From Roseomonas sp. AR75 (GTDB lineage Bacteria > Pseudomonadota > Alphaproteobacteria > Acetobacterales > Acetobacteraceae): a stretch of 64,000 nucleotides of DNA. The position numbers and the translations under genes are program-made. The DNA lies in NCBI RefSeq assembly GCF_005222815.1, contig NZ_STGB01000005.1:248001-312000 (forward strand). Direction: 5' to 3'. Of this stretch, positions 42,837 through 51,246 are shown in pieces; the stretch's first letter is position 1, and each line of letters opens with the position of its first letter. Below the pieces are notes generated by a model, which saw nothing but the letters and a program-made list of their open reading frames with translations, was not told the DNA's origin and did not search any database.

Positions 42837-43973
42837 GTGAGGATCGCGATCGTCGGCCCCTTCTTCTTCCCCCAGCTCGATGGGGTGGAGAAGGTGATGC
42901 TGAACCATGCCCGCCATCTGGCCGGCAGGGGGCATGAGGTGCATGTCGTCACCTCCTCCCTCCGCTACCCGACCGGCCGCTTCGAGGGGCTGCCCGCCCT
43001 TGAGGAGGTGGAAGGCTTCACCGTGCACCGGCTGCGCGTGCGCCTGGCCAAGCCGAACTGGCGCTGGACCTATCTCAACAATGGCGGGCTGCTGATCGAG
43101 GGGCTCGGCGCGACGCTGCGGCGGATCGCGCCGGAGGTGCTGCACGCCCATCAGATCGCCGCCCCCGCCTGGGCCTTCGGCGCCGCCTGGCACGCCTGGA
43201 CGCGGCGCCGGAAATTCTTCTACTCGCCGCACTACCATCCGGACATGCAGCCCGGCCAGGAGCGGCAGTACCGCCTGCTGCACGGGCTGAACGCGCTGCC
43301 GATGCGCTGCGCGCGCCGCGTCTTCCACCTGACGCGGCTGGACTACGAACCCTTCCTGGCGGAGTACCCGAAGGTGCCGCGCGAGCGCCTGGCGGTGCTG
43401 CCGAACGGCGTCGATCCCGCGCGCGCGCTGACGCGGTCGGAGCGCGCACCGAACGAGGCGGTGTTCCTGTTCGTCGGGCGGGTGGACGAGCACCGCAAGG
43501 GCTTCGACCTGCTCCGCGCCGCCTTCGCGCGCCTGCGTCGGCCGGGCTGGCGCCTGGATGTGGTGGGTCGCGTCTCGGACGCCACGAAGGCGTCGCTGGA
43601 GGAAGAGTTCGGCGATGCCATCCGCGTGCTGGGCCTGGTGGATGAGGCGACGCTGGAGGCTGCCTATGCGGGCTCGGATGTCTTCGTCATGCCCTCCCGC
43701 TACGAAGGCTTCGGCATGCCCTTCGTCGAGGCGATGCGCTACGGCGTGCCGGTGATCGGCACCGCGATCGGCGGCGTGCCGGAGGTGGTGCCGGACGACA
43801 CGGGCATCCTCATCCCGCTCGAGGATGTGGACGCGCTCGTCGCGGCGATGGAGCGGCTCGGCGCGGACCCGGCCGCGCGTGCCCGGATGGGCGAGGCCGG
43901 CCGGCGCTGGGCGCAAGGCTTCCTGTGGGAGGCGATCACCGACCGGCTGGAACAGGAATACCGCACGGCATGA
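42837..43973 (+). CDS. Family 4 glycosyltransferase
   Basis: Start GTG 42837 gives 378 residues that begin at the first beta strand (VRIAIVGPFFFPQLDGVE), as expected for a GT-B enzyme; a longer upstream frame is random. Motifs: LLFVGRVDEHRKGFDLLRAAF type donor domain start (VFLFVGRV), RVLGLVDEATLEAAYAGSDVFVMPSRYEGFGMPFVEAM (EX7E). It transfers a sugar from a nucleotide donor in the cytoplasm; linkage unknown. Convergent with the GT2 gene, 6 bases apart. Confidence 0.85.
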   Translation: MRIAIVGPFFFPQLDGVEKVMLNHARHLAGRGHEVHVVTSSLRYPTGRFEGLPALEEVEGFTVHRLRVRLAKPNWRWTYLNNGGLLIEGLGATLRRIAPEVLHAHQIAAPAWAFGAAWHAWTRRRKFFYSPHYHPDMQPGQERQYRLLHGLNALPMRCARRVFHLTRLDYEPFLAEYPKVPRERLAVLPNGVDPARALTRSERAPNEAVFLFVGRVDEHRKGFDLLRAAFARLRRPGWRLDVVGRVSDATKASLEEEFGDAIRVLGLVDEATLEAAYAGSDVFVMPSRYEGFGMPFVEAMRYGVPVIGTAIGGVPEVVPDDTGILIPLEDVDALVAAMERLGADPAARARMGEAGRRWAQGFLWEAITDRLEQEYRTA

Positions 43974-43979
43974 TCCGCC

Positions 43980-44939
43980 TCAGCGGACCGCGCTGACCAC
44001 CGCGCGCAGCAGGTGCCGCGGGCTGGCCGCCAGCGCGCCCTGCCCGCTCGCCGCCGCCAGCCGCGCCGCCTGCCACCAGGCGCCAGGCCCGGCGCGGGAT
44101 GCGTGATACAGGTAGCCGCCGAGCGCGCGCGGCAGCACCTCCCGCACCGCCGCCTGCTGCGTGGGGGTCAGCGCCGAGCCGTCACGCGCCAGCCGTGCCA
44201 CGGCCTCCGCGCTGCCCTTGCAGAATCGAAGGGTGTTGCGCGCGTGGGACAGGTTCGTCTCGTGCACCCGCTTGTCCGTCACCAGCGCGCGCGTGAAGAC
44301 GAAGCGGCCGCGCAGCGCGAGGCGGATGAAGAAATCCTGGTCCTCGCTGTACATCATCGTCTCGTCGAACAGGCCGGTCGCCAGCGCGGCGTCGCGGCGG
44401 AACAGGCAGGCCGAGGTGCCGAAGGGCGTGGTGCGCAGCAGTTCCGCGAACATGCGATCGCCAAGCGTGAACAGGCCGGGCGCCAGCTCCTCCGCCGGCA
44501 GGGCGGCGATGCCGCTTTCGGCCAGCATGCTCGGCAGGATGGTCTGCTCGCCGCGGAACAGCGTGTTGTCGCCGAAGGCGAGCACCGCATCGGGAGCCGC
44601 CTGCAGCGCGCCGAGCAGCATCGCGTGATGGTTCGGGCGGAACAGGTCGTCGGAATCGAGCAGCGCGATCAGCTCGGCCTCGCTCGCGCGGATTGCGGTG
44701 TTGCGCCCCGCCGAGGGTCCCTGCGGGCCGGCATTGGGCAGCACGCGGATCGCGATCCGGTCGCGCAGCGCCTCGGCCGCCGCGCGGGCGACCTCCGCCG
44801 TGCCGTCCGTGCTGCGGTCGTCCACCACCGTCACGCGGTCTGGCAGCACCGTCTGCGCGGCGATGCTCTCCAGCGTCGCGCGCAGGAAGGGCGCGGCGTT
44901 GTAGGCGGGGATGACGACCTCGATCGAGGGGCGGGTCAT
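43980..44939 (-). CDS. Family 2 glycosyltransferase
   Basis: A 319-residue GT-A protein: IEVVIPAYNAAPFLRATLESI, VVDDRSTDGT, ALLDSDDLFRPNH (DxD) and MMYSEDQDFFIRLALRGRFVF (ED motif). No membrane segment. The start overlaps the stop of the upstream GT4 gene by an ATGA, so both are translated together and likely act in one glycan pathway. Confidence 0.87.
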   Translation of the reverse strand: MTRPSIEVVIPAYNAAPFLRATLESIAAQTVLPDRVTVVDDRSTDGTAEVARAAAEALRDRIAIRVLPNAGPQGPSAGRNTAIRASEAELIALLDSDDLFRPNHHAMLLGALQAAPDAVLAFGDNTLFRGEQTILPSMLAESGIAALPAEELAPGLFTLGDRMFAELLRTTPFGTSACLFRRDAALATGLFDETMMYSEDQDFFIRLALRGRFVFTRALVTDKRVHETNLSHARNTLRFCKGSAEAVARLARDGSALTPTQQAAVREVLPRALGGYLYHASRAGPGAWWQAARLAAASGQGALAASPRHLLRAVVSAVR

Positions 44940-46171
44940 GGCGGCTGCACTACCGCGCTCCGTGCGCCCGCGCCATGCCCGGGCCGGCAGAGCGCCAGGA
45001 ACTGCGCGGTGCGGGCCGCCCAGCCTGCCGCCCGCGCCGCGGCCAACCCGCCCGCCGACAGGCGCGCGGCGAGCGCGGGATCGTCCAGCAGGCGCAGCGC
45101 CGCGGCGGCGATGGCGGCGGGATCCGCACCCTCCACCAGCAGGCCGTTGACGCCATCGGTCACCGCCTCCGCGGTGCCGCCGGCGCGCCCGCCGATCACC
45201 GGGCGGCCGCAGGCATTCGCCTCCAGGAAGACCAGGGGCGTGCCGTCGCTCTCGCCGGGCTCGGCGCGGTTGGGCAGCGCGACGAAGTCCGCCAGCGCAT
45301 AGAGCGCGGGCATGTCCTCGGCCGGGACGGCACCGACGAAGCGCACGCTTTCCGCGCCGCCGGCCGCCTGTGCGAGCGCTTCAAGCTGCGCGCGCTGCGG
45401 CCCCTCCCCGGCCACGAGCAGCAGCGCCTGCGGATGGCGGGCGCGGATCGCGGGCATGGCGGCGATCAGCCGGTCCACGCCCTTGCGCGGCACCAGGCGT
45501 GTCGGCGCCAGGATGACGCGGCGCCCTTCGAGGCCCAGCGCTGCGCGACGCGCGGGATCGGGCGGCAGCGGGCGGAAGCGGTCGAGGTCCACGCCGTTCG
45601 GGATCACGGCGATGCGCTCGGCCGACACGCCATAGGCACCCGTCAGTCGCGCGGCGGGGAAGCTGCCGGCGGCGACGATGCAATCGGCCTCGCCGAACCA
45701 GCGGCGCCGCGCACGCCGTGCGGCTTCGTCGGTCTGCACGAGGTCGTCGCCATGGCAGTAGATCAGCGCGCGACGCCGCAGCACGCGGCGCACGAAGGGC
45801 ACCAGCCAGCCCACCGTCTCGTCGTCGCAGATGCAGACGGCGTCGGCGCGGTGCCGCCCCGCTTCCTGTGCCACCGTGCAGGCGAGGCGCAGCGCCGAGA
45901 ACCCCCAGGCAAGTTGCCGCAGCACCCGGTTGCGCGGCGCGGCCGCGGCGAGCGGCGGGCGCACCAGCGCCAGGCGGCGGATCGGGTAGCCCGCGGCGGC
46001 ATCATGGTCGCGCCAGCCCGGCCATTCCCGACCCGTCGCTGCGTCGCACGACGAGGTCAGCACCGCGATCGCACCCTGCGCATGCCGCGCAAGCGCCGCA
46101 TAGACACCGGCCGAGCCGCCGATGAGCGGCGGAAAGGTGTGGCAGACCATCAGGCAGCGGGGCGTGGTCAT
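44936..46171 (-). CDS. Family 4 glycosyltransferase
   Basis: From ATG 46171 the product is 411 residues. It opens with CLMVCHTFPPLIGGSAGVYAAL (acceptor domain), has VILAPTRLVPRKGVDRLIAAM and the donor-site pattern ESDGTPLVFLEANACGRPV (EX7E) in the second Rossmann domain. A longer open frame to 46300 lacks family residues. First gene of a two-gene operon with the GT2 gene; its promoter should lie in the 158-base gap shared with the PEP-CTERM gene. Confidence 0.86.
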   Translation of the reverse strand: MTTPRCLMVCHTFPPLIGGSAGVYAALARHAQGAIAVLTSSCDAATGREWPGWRDHDAAAGYPIRRLALVRPPLAAAAPRNRVLRQLAWGFSALRLACTVAQEAGRHRADAVCICDDETVGWLVPFVRRVLRRRALIYCHGDDLVQTDEAARRARRRWFGEADCIVAAGSFPAARLTGAYGVSAERIAVIPNGVDLDRFRPLPPDPARRAALGLEGRRVILAPTRLVPRKGVDRLIAAMPAIRARHPQALLLVAGEGPQRAQLEALAQAAGGAESVRFVGAVPAEDMPALYALADFVALPNRAEPGESDGTPLVFLEANACGRPVIGGRAGGTAEAVTDGVNGLLVEGADPAAIAAAALRLLDDPALAARLSAGGLAAARAAGWAARTAQFLALCRPGHGAGARSAVVQPP

Positions 46172-46329
46172 CCCGCCCCCGCACGCCGCACATCGCAACC
46201 GATACAGTGACAAAGACCGACATTGGCGGAAGTTGTCAGACGGATATCGAAACGACTTGTTCGCGCCGCGGCGCCGCGGCACATCGGCTGGCGCGCGCAC
46301 GGGATGCGCGCAAGCTGCCGAGGCCGCCC

Positions 46330-47073
46330 ATGCCGATCCGTCTCCGCCATGTCTGCGCAGCGCTGCTGCTGTTCGCCGGAGCGGCCGAGGCCGGGCCGCG
46401 CTTCGTCGCCACCGGCAACGCCGACCTGGCCTATGAGAGCATCACGCTGCCGCGCTACGGCATCGACTATCCCACCGCCACCAGCGAGGTGTTCGTGGCG
46501 CAGGCGCGCATCGGCAACCGCGCGACCAATGGCGACTACGAGATCGGCCTGCATGTGCGCCAGCCCAACCCGTCCGTGTTTCCGACCAACACGCCACCCG
46601 TCGGCGATGCCACGGAGCGTCAGTTCGCCTGGGGCAACGGCACGGCCTACGCCTTCAGCCTGTCGCGCAGCGGCGACACCATCGCCTTCGCGCTGGGCAA
46701 TTATAGCGAGAGCTGGACGAACGACGCGGTGTCCGAGGTGAACGCCATCAGCTTCCGCGCGCGCGGCAGTTCGACGCATGTCACGACGCTGACCGACCTG
46801 ACCTATGCTGGCGGCGGCCCCGCCCAGGCGCTGCGCAGCTTCACCTCCACCGGCAGCACCGGGCCGGACCTCGCGCTGTTCGGCGCGCTCGCCGGCGACT
46901 TCACGCTGACAGGGACGCTGACCTTCACCTGGACGGGAACGCCCAACGGATCGAGCCTGGCGATGCAGCTCAAGGGGCTGGAAGGCTTCACCGTGCCCGA
47001 ACCGACGGCGGCGGCGCTGTTGCTGGCCGGGCTCGGCTGCCTGCTGGCCACCCGACGGGCGCGGCGGGGCTGA
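46330..47073 (+). CDS. PEP-CTERM sorting-domain protein (substrate 1)
   Basis: Start ATG 46330 has GAGG 6 bases upstream; 247 residues. A signal peptide (RHVCAALLLFAGAAEAG) is followed by a ~200-residue beta-rich domain without cysteines and a C-terminal PEP-CTERM signal: VPEPTAAALLLAGLGCLLATRRARRG (Pro-Glu-Pro, hydrophobic helix, basic end). Such proteins are cut and sorted by an exosortase (XrtA type) to the envelope together with an exopolysaccharide. Function of the main domain is unknown. It lies at the left edge of the XrtA operon. Confidence 0.88.
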   Translation: MPIRLRHVCAALLLFAGAAEAGPRFVATGNADLAYESITLPRYGIDYPTATSEVFVAQARIGNRATNGDYEIGLHVRQPNPSVFPTNTPPVGDATERQFAWGNGTAYAFSLSRSGDTIAFALGNYSESWTNDAVSEVNAISFRARGSSTHVTTLTDLTYAGGGPAQALRSFTSTGSTGPDLALFGALAGDFTLTGTLTFTWTGTPNGSSLAMQLKGLEGFTVPEPTAAALLLAGLGCLLATRRARRG

Positions 47074-47083
47074 GCGCACGGTC

Positions 47084-48307
47084 TCAGCCCGCCCGCTCCA
47101 GCAGCGGATCGAGCGCGCGCAGCGTCGCGCTCCAGTCATGCCCGGCGGCGACGGCGGCACGGCCGGCGGCGCCGAGGCCGGGATGGCGGCCTTCCAGCAC
47201 CTCCCGCACGCGCGCGGCGGTCTCCGTCGCGCCGTCGGCCACCAGCAGGTCGCGGCCCGGCACGGCGCGCACGCCTTCGAAGGCCTGCGGGCTGGCGACC
47301 ACCGGCTTCGCCATCGCCATCGCCTCGAGCACCTTGTTCTGGATTCCGCGCGCGATGCGCAGCGGCGCGACCGACACCGCGGCATGCGCGATGTAGGGGC
47401 GCACATCCGGGACGGGTCCGGTCACATGAACGCCGTCGAGCTGGGCGAGCGCCAGCACGGCGGGGGCGGGGCTCGCGCCGACGATGTGGAACTCCGGCGG
47501 CCTGCCGCCGGCCGGCGGATCGGCGCGCAGCAGCGGCAGCACGTTCTCGGCAAACCAGGACACCGCCTCGACATTCGGGCGGTAGTTCATCGTGCCGGTG
47601 AAGACCAGCGCCGGCCCGGCATCCGGCGCGAAGGGCGAGGGATATTCCCGCGCGGGATCGAAGCGCGCGAGTTCCACCCCGTTGTCGACATGGCCGAGGC
47701 GCTCCGCGGTTTCCGGCGCCAGTTCCGCGAAGTGCCGAGCCTCCTCGGCCGAGACGAAGATGGAGCGGTCGAACTCCATCACGGCGCGGCGTTCGAACGC
47801 CAGCAGCGTGCGCGCCTCGCGCGACCAGACCTGGCGCATCGGCGGCTTCGCATCCGCGGCGTAGGCGCGCCATTTCTCGGAATCTACGTCCACCAGGTCC
47901 AGCACGCGCGCCACGCCCTGCGCAGCGCTTCCCATCGCGTAGGGCGCCATGGCGGAGGAATAGACCAGCGCCGCGTCGTAGCGGCCTGCGGCAAGCCCCT
48001 GCTGCGCCCAGCGGAACAGGCCGGGCTCGTGGAACCAGCCGAGGCTCAGCGGCAGGCCGGGCCGCAGCCGCAGCAGCGCGCGCGCAGCCGATTGCCAGCG
48101 GCCGAGCGCGGGGCGCCATTCCACATGCTTCGCCACCTTCGCCATCGCCGGCAGATGCGCGATGTCCGCGCGATCATCCACGAGGAAGCCGCACTCGATC
48201 TCCCAGCGCGGTGCCAGGTGTTCCAGCATGTGCCAGGCGCGGATCTTTTCGCCCTTCTCGGGCGGATAGGGGATGCGGTGGCTCAGGAAGAGAAGACGCT
48301 TCGGCAT
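47084..48307 (-). CDS. XrtA/PEP-CTERM system glycosyltransferase (TIGR03087 type)
   Basis: From ATG 48307 (sharing one base with the upstream stop, TGATG) 407 residues. The protein opens RLLFLSHRIPYPPEKGEKIRAWHML, a segment I know from the TIGR03087 family of PEP-CTERM loci, and later has ALVFTGTMNYRPNVEAV, and PLRIARGIQNKVLEAMAMAKPVVA (EX7E-type GT4 donor site). It adds a sugar to the exopolysaccharide repeat unit in the cytoplasm. It is the last gene of the nine-cistron-like minus-strand unit and ends 10 bases from the PEP-CTERM gene. Confidence 0.88.
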   Translation of the reverse strand: MPKRLLFLSHRIPYPPEKGEKIRAWHMLEHLAPRWEIECGFLVDDRADIAHLPAMAKVAKHVEWRPALGRWQSAARALLRLRPGLPLSLGWFHEPGLFRWAQQGLAAGRYDAALVYSSAMAPYAMGSAAQGVARVLDLVDVDSEKWRAYAADAKPPMRQVWSREARTLLAFERRAVMEFDRSIFVSAEEARHFAELAPETAERLGHVDNGVELARFDPAREYPSPFAPDAGPALVFTGTMNYRPNVEAVSWFAENVLPLLRADPPAGGRPPEFHIVGASPAPAVLALAQLDGVHVTGPVPDVRPYIAHAAVSVAPLRIARGIQNKVLEAMAMAKPVVASPQAFEGVRAVPGRDLLVADGATETAARVREVLEGRHPGLGAAGRAAVAAGHDWSATLRALDPLLERAG

Positions 48308-49353
48308 CAGCCGAGGCCACGCACCAGCGGCGGGCCGAGCACATTGGCCACCGGCACCGGCAGCTTCTTCCACATGGCGATGAACAGCTTGTATTTCGGG
48401 TTGTTCGGATTGTTCTCGGGGATCGCGGCACCCTCCGCCAGGCGGTAGCAGTAGTGCAACTGCTGCGGCACAAAACCCCAGTTCTTCTTGTAGGCGAAGG
48501 CGCCGGTCTCGATCTTGCTGCGCCCGAAATCGAAGCTGGTCGCCCCGCGCTCGCGATGCGCGCGGCGCATCACCTCCCAGTACATCACCTCGTTCGCGGC
48601 GTTGCCGCGCGCCGCGCGCGTGCCGCCGCCGTAATAGGGCAGCACCTCGTCCCGGAAATGGAAGTTCAGCACGGAGGAAACGGGCGTGTCGCCCTGCCAC
48701 ACCGTGGTGACGTCGTGCTCGTCCGGGAACAGCTCCGCCAGCGCGCGGAAATAGCGCTTCGGGAACACCGGCGAGCCCAGGTTGCGCACGCTCTCGGCGT
48801 AGATCGCGTGCAGCACGTCGATGTCGCTGTCGGAGGTCGAGCGCAGGCCGAACTTCGTCAGCCCCTTCCGCACCTCCGCCCGCTGCTTGCGCGGGATGTT
48901 CTTCTCCATTCCCTTCGTGTCGTCGCCGAAGGCGACGATCGGCTTGCGGAAGGTGAAGTAGAGCGGGGCGCGCTCGGTCCAGCCCGGATCGGCCTCCGCC
49001 TCTCGCCGGAATTCCAGCGCGGGAGAGCCCAGCTTCGCGCGCAGCGCCATCGCATGCGCCTCCAGCGCCACCGCGGCCTCGGGCGTGACGGCGACGCTGC
49101 CGCCATAGACGCAGAAGGGCGTGGAGGCGAGCAGGTCACCGAACAGCAGCGTCTTCATCCGCGCCAGCGGCAGCACGCCGACGATGGCGCCGTCCTGCTC
49201 GGCGAAGACGTAGTGCGTGGGATGGCCGAAGCTGCGCCGGATCACCTCGGCCCAGGGCGCCAGATGGAAGAAGGTCGCCGCCGGTGTCTCCCGGACGAAG
49301 CGATCCCATGCGGCGGCAGAGCCGGCGTTCAGCTCGCGAATAGCAACGGCCAT
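48307..49353 (-). CDS. FemAB-like protein of XrtA/PEP-CTERM loci
   Basis: ATG 49353 gives 348 residues in the GNAT-fold FemAB family. Motifs: TPAATFFHLAPWAEVIRRSFGH, KNIPRKQRAEVRKGLTKFGL, VSSVLNFHFRDEVLPYYGGG, and DFGRSKIETGAFAYKKNWGF. The family occurs in XrtA loci and is thought to attach an amino acid or acyl group to a glycan or carrier; the real reaction is unknown. It sits 10 bases after the deacetylase gene. A more upstream start at 49404 would overlap that gene. Confidence 0.85.
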   Translation of the reverse strand: MAVAIRELNAGSAAAWDRFVRETPAATFFHLAPWAEVIRRSFGHPTHYVFAEQDGAIVGVLPLARMKTLLFGDLLASTPFCVYGGSVAVTPEAAVALEAHAMALRAKLGSPALEFRREAEADPGWTERAPLYFTFRKPIVAFGDDTKGMEKNIPRKQRAEVRKGLTKFGLRSTSDSDIDVLHAIYAESVRNLGSPVFPKRYFRALAELFPDEHDVTTVWQGDTPVSSVLNFHFRDEVLPYYGGGTRAARGNAANEVMYWEVMRRAHRERGATSFDFGRSKIETGAFAYKKNWGFVPQQLHYCYRLAEGAAIPENNPNNPKYKLFIAMWKKLPVPVANVLGPPLVRGLG

Positions 49354-49363
49354 GGCGAGGGCT

Positions 49364-50257
49364 TCAGGCGGCCTGGCGTTGCGGCACCGAAGCCGCCACG
49401 GCACCGCCGCCGATGGCGTCGGCGAAGACCACGTCCATGCGGTCCCAACGGAAGTCGCGCAGCAGCTTCTCCAGCCGCGTCACCATGCTCTCCAGCCCGA
49501 CGCGGTGGCGGAATCGCGCGCCGCGGCTGGCCTGCGGCACATGCGGCTGGCCCGGATCCACTTCCCAGGGGTGGAAATAGAAGATGCCCGCCCGCCGCTC
49601 CACGCCGTTCACGCGGCGCAGGCCCGTGCGGAAGACGGGGTACGGCACGAGGCGGAACCAGCCGCCGCCCGAGCAGGGCAGGTTGCGCCCGAGCGCGCGC
49701 ACGGTGGTCATCGGCAGTTCCGGCACGCCCATCACCGAGGGCAGCCAGGGATCGCGCGGCGCCTCGGCATCGCCGTAGAGGTCGTGGCGGATCGGGAAGA
49801 GCGACGAGGAATAGGCGTAGCCCTCCTCCGCCAGCACGTCATGCGCCCAGGGCGTCAGCTTCGGCCCGATGGAGAAGGTCGGCGCGCGATAGCCACGCAC
49901 CGCGACGCCGCCGATATCCTCCAGCACGCGCCTGGCGTGGCGGATGTCGGCGCGGAAGCGGTCGCGCCCGATCTGGTGTACCAGCTCATGCCCATGGCCG
50001 TGGCTGGCCAGCTCATGCCCGGCGGCGACGATGCGGCGGATCAGCGCGGGATGCCGCTCCGCCACCCAGCCAAGGGTGAAGAACGTCGCCTTCACGCCCG
50101 CCTGCGCGAACAGGCCCAGCACGCGTTCGGTATTGGCTTCCACGCGCCGGTCGAGACCCTCCCAGCGGTCGCGGCTGATCGCGCCGGCATAGGCCTGGAC
50201 CTGGAACCAGTCCTCCACGTCCACGCTCATCGCGTTGCACGGCGCAGGCGCGCTCAT
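49364..50257 (-). CDS. XrtA-associated polysaccharide deacetylase (DUF3473)
   Basis: A 297-residue NodB-type deacetylase: MSVDVEDWFQVQAY near the N-terminus holds the first catalytic/metal Asp pair, ASHGHGHELVHQ the metal His pair, RGYRAPTFSIGP the catalytic Arg motif, and ending DUF3473 with FYFHPWEVDPGQPHVP. These match the deacetylase that accompanies XrtA in other Gram-negative bacteria. It removes N-acetyl groups from the exopolysaccharide. Start overlaps the ATPase gene stop (ATGA). No clear signal peptide. Confidence 0.9.
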   Translation of the reverse strand: MSAPAPCNAMSVDVEDWFQVQAYAGAISRDRWEGLDRRVEANTERVLGLFAQAGVKATFFTLGWVAERHPALIRRIVAAGHELASHGHGHELVHQIGRDRFRADIRHARRVLEDIGGVAVRGYRAPTFSIGPKLTPWAHDVLAEEGYAYSSSLFPIRHDLYGDAEAPRDPWLPSVMGVPELPMTTVRALGRNLPCSGGGWFRLVPYPVFRTGLRRVNGVERRAGIFYFHPWEVDPGQPHVPQASRGARFRHRVGLESMVTRLEKLLRDFRWDRMDVVFADAIGGGAVAASVPQRQAA

Positions 50258-51234
50258 CGGCGCGGACCGGTCAGCTCGGCCAGGAAATCCATCAGCCGGG
50301 TGAAGGCGCGCTCGCGCCGCGCCATGGAGCGTTCCAGCTCGTCGATGCGCTTCTCCAGCGCCTCGATCTGCGATTCCGTCTCCGCCGTCAGGCGGCTGCC
50401 GCCGGCCGATCCGTAGCCGCCCACCATGCCGGCGCCGAGGTCGTCCTCCAGCTCGATCGCCGTTGCCTCGATCAGGTCGGCGGTGAGATGCGGCGCCTTC
50501 TCCAGCGCCCCGGCCAGCAGCACGCGCGAGCAGAGCCGGTTGATCCGGCGCGGGATGCCGTTGGTGTAGCGATGCACGATGTCGAAGGCGTGGTCATCCC
50601 AGGAAGGATTGCCGGTCCAGCCCACCGCGCGCAGCCGGTGCTCGATGTAGGACCGCGTCTCCTCCCGCGAGAGGCCGCCGAGATGGAAGGAGGCGAGGAT
50701 GCGCTGGCGAAGCTGATCCAGGTCGGGGCTGGCGATCAGGCGGCGAAGCTGCGGCTGGCCCAGCAGGATGGTCTGCAGCAGCGCGCGCCCGCCATCGGTG
50801 ATGTTGGACAGCATGCGCAGTTCCTCGAGCCCCGCGGGGGTGAGGGCCTGCGCCTCGTCCACGATCAGCACATGGCGCCGGTCCGCGCTGCGCAGCGCGG
50901 TCATGATGCCGCGCAGCACCGCCGCCTTGTCTCCCTCGCACGGCACGTGGAAGGCGTCGGCCACCAGCCGCAGCAGGTCGTCGCCGGCGACCTGCGTGGT
51001 CATGATGCGCGCGACGACATAGGAAGCGGGGTCGAGGTCGCTGCAGAAACGCTCCACCAGCGTGGTCTTGCCCGCGCCGACCTCGCCGGTGACGACGACG
51101 AAGCCTTCGCCCTGCGCGAGGCCATACATCAGATGCGCATGCGCGCGGCTGTGCACGGTGGAGGGAAAGAACAGCCGCGCATCCGGCGTCATCAGGAAGG
51201 GATGCTCGCGGAAGCCGTAGATATCGATATGCAT
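50254..51234 (-). CDS. XrtA/PEP-CTERM system ATPase (GspA/ExeA-like AAA)
   Basis: A 326-residue AAA+ protein: YGFREHPFLMTPDARLFFPS at the start (typical of ExeA/GspA-like and TIGR03015 proteins), Walker A GEVGAGKTT (50-58), Walker B HVLIVDEAQAL, sensor-type NITDGG and QPQLRRLI. The end (~275-325) is a coiled coil (ETESQIEALEKRIDELERSMARRE). It may power assembly or export of the surface polymer; exact role unknown. Coupled to the deacetylase by ATGA; 12 bases after the outer-membrane protein gene. Confidence 0.88.
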   Translation of the reverse strand: MHIDIYGFREHPFLMTPDARLFFPSTVHSRAHAHLMYGLAQGEGFVVVTGEVGAGKTTLVERFCSDLDPASYVVARIMTTQVAGDDLLRLVADAFHVPCEGDKAAVLRGIMTALRSADRRHVLIVDEAQALTPAGLEELRMLSNITDGGRALLQTILLGQPQLRRLIASPDLDQLRQRILASFHLGGLSREETRSYIEHRLRAVGWTGNPSWDDHAFDIVHRYTNGIPRRINRLCSRVLLAGALEKAPHLTADLIEATAIELEDDLGAGMVGGYGSAGGSRLTAETESQIEALEKRIDELERSMARRERAFTRLMDFLAELTGPRR

Positions 51235-51246
51235 CCGCGGGTTTCC

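Noticed and set aside
46220..46245. Sigma-54 promoter before the first PEP-CTERM gene
   Set aside because: TGGC and TTGT are 5 bases apart, not 7, and the GC of the -12 element is missing.
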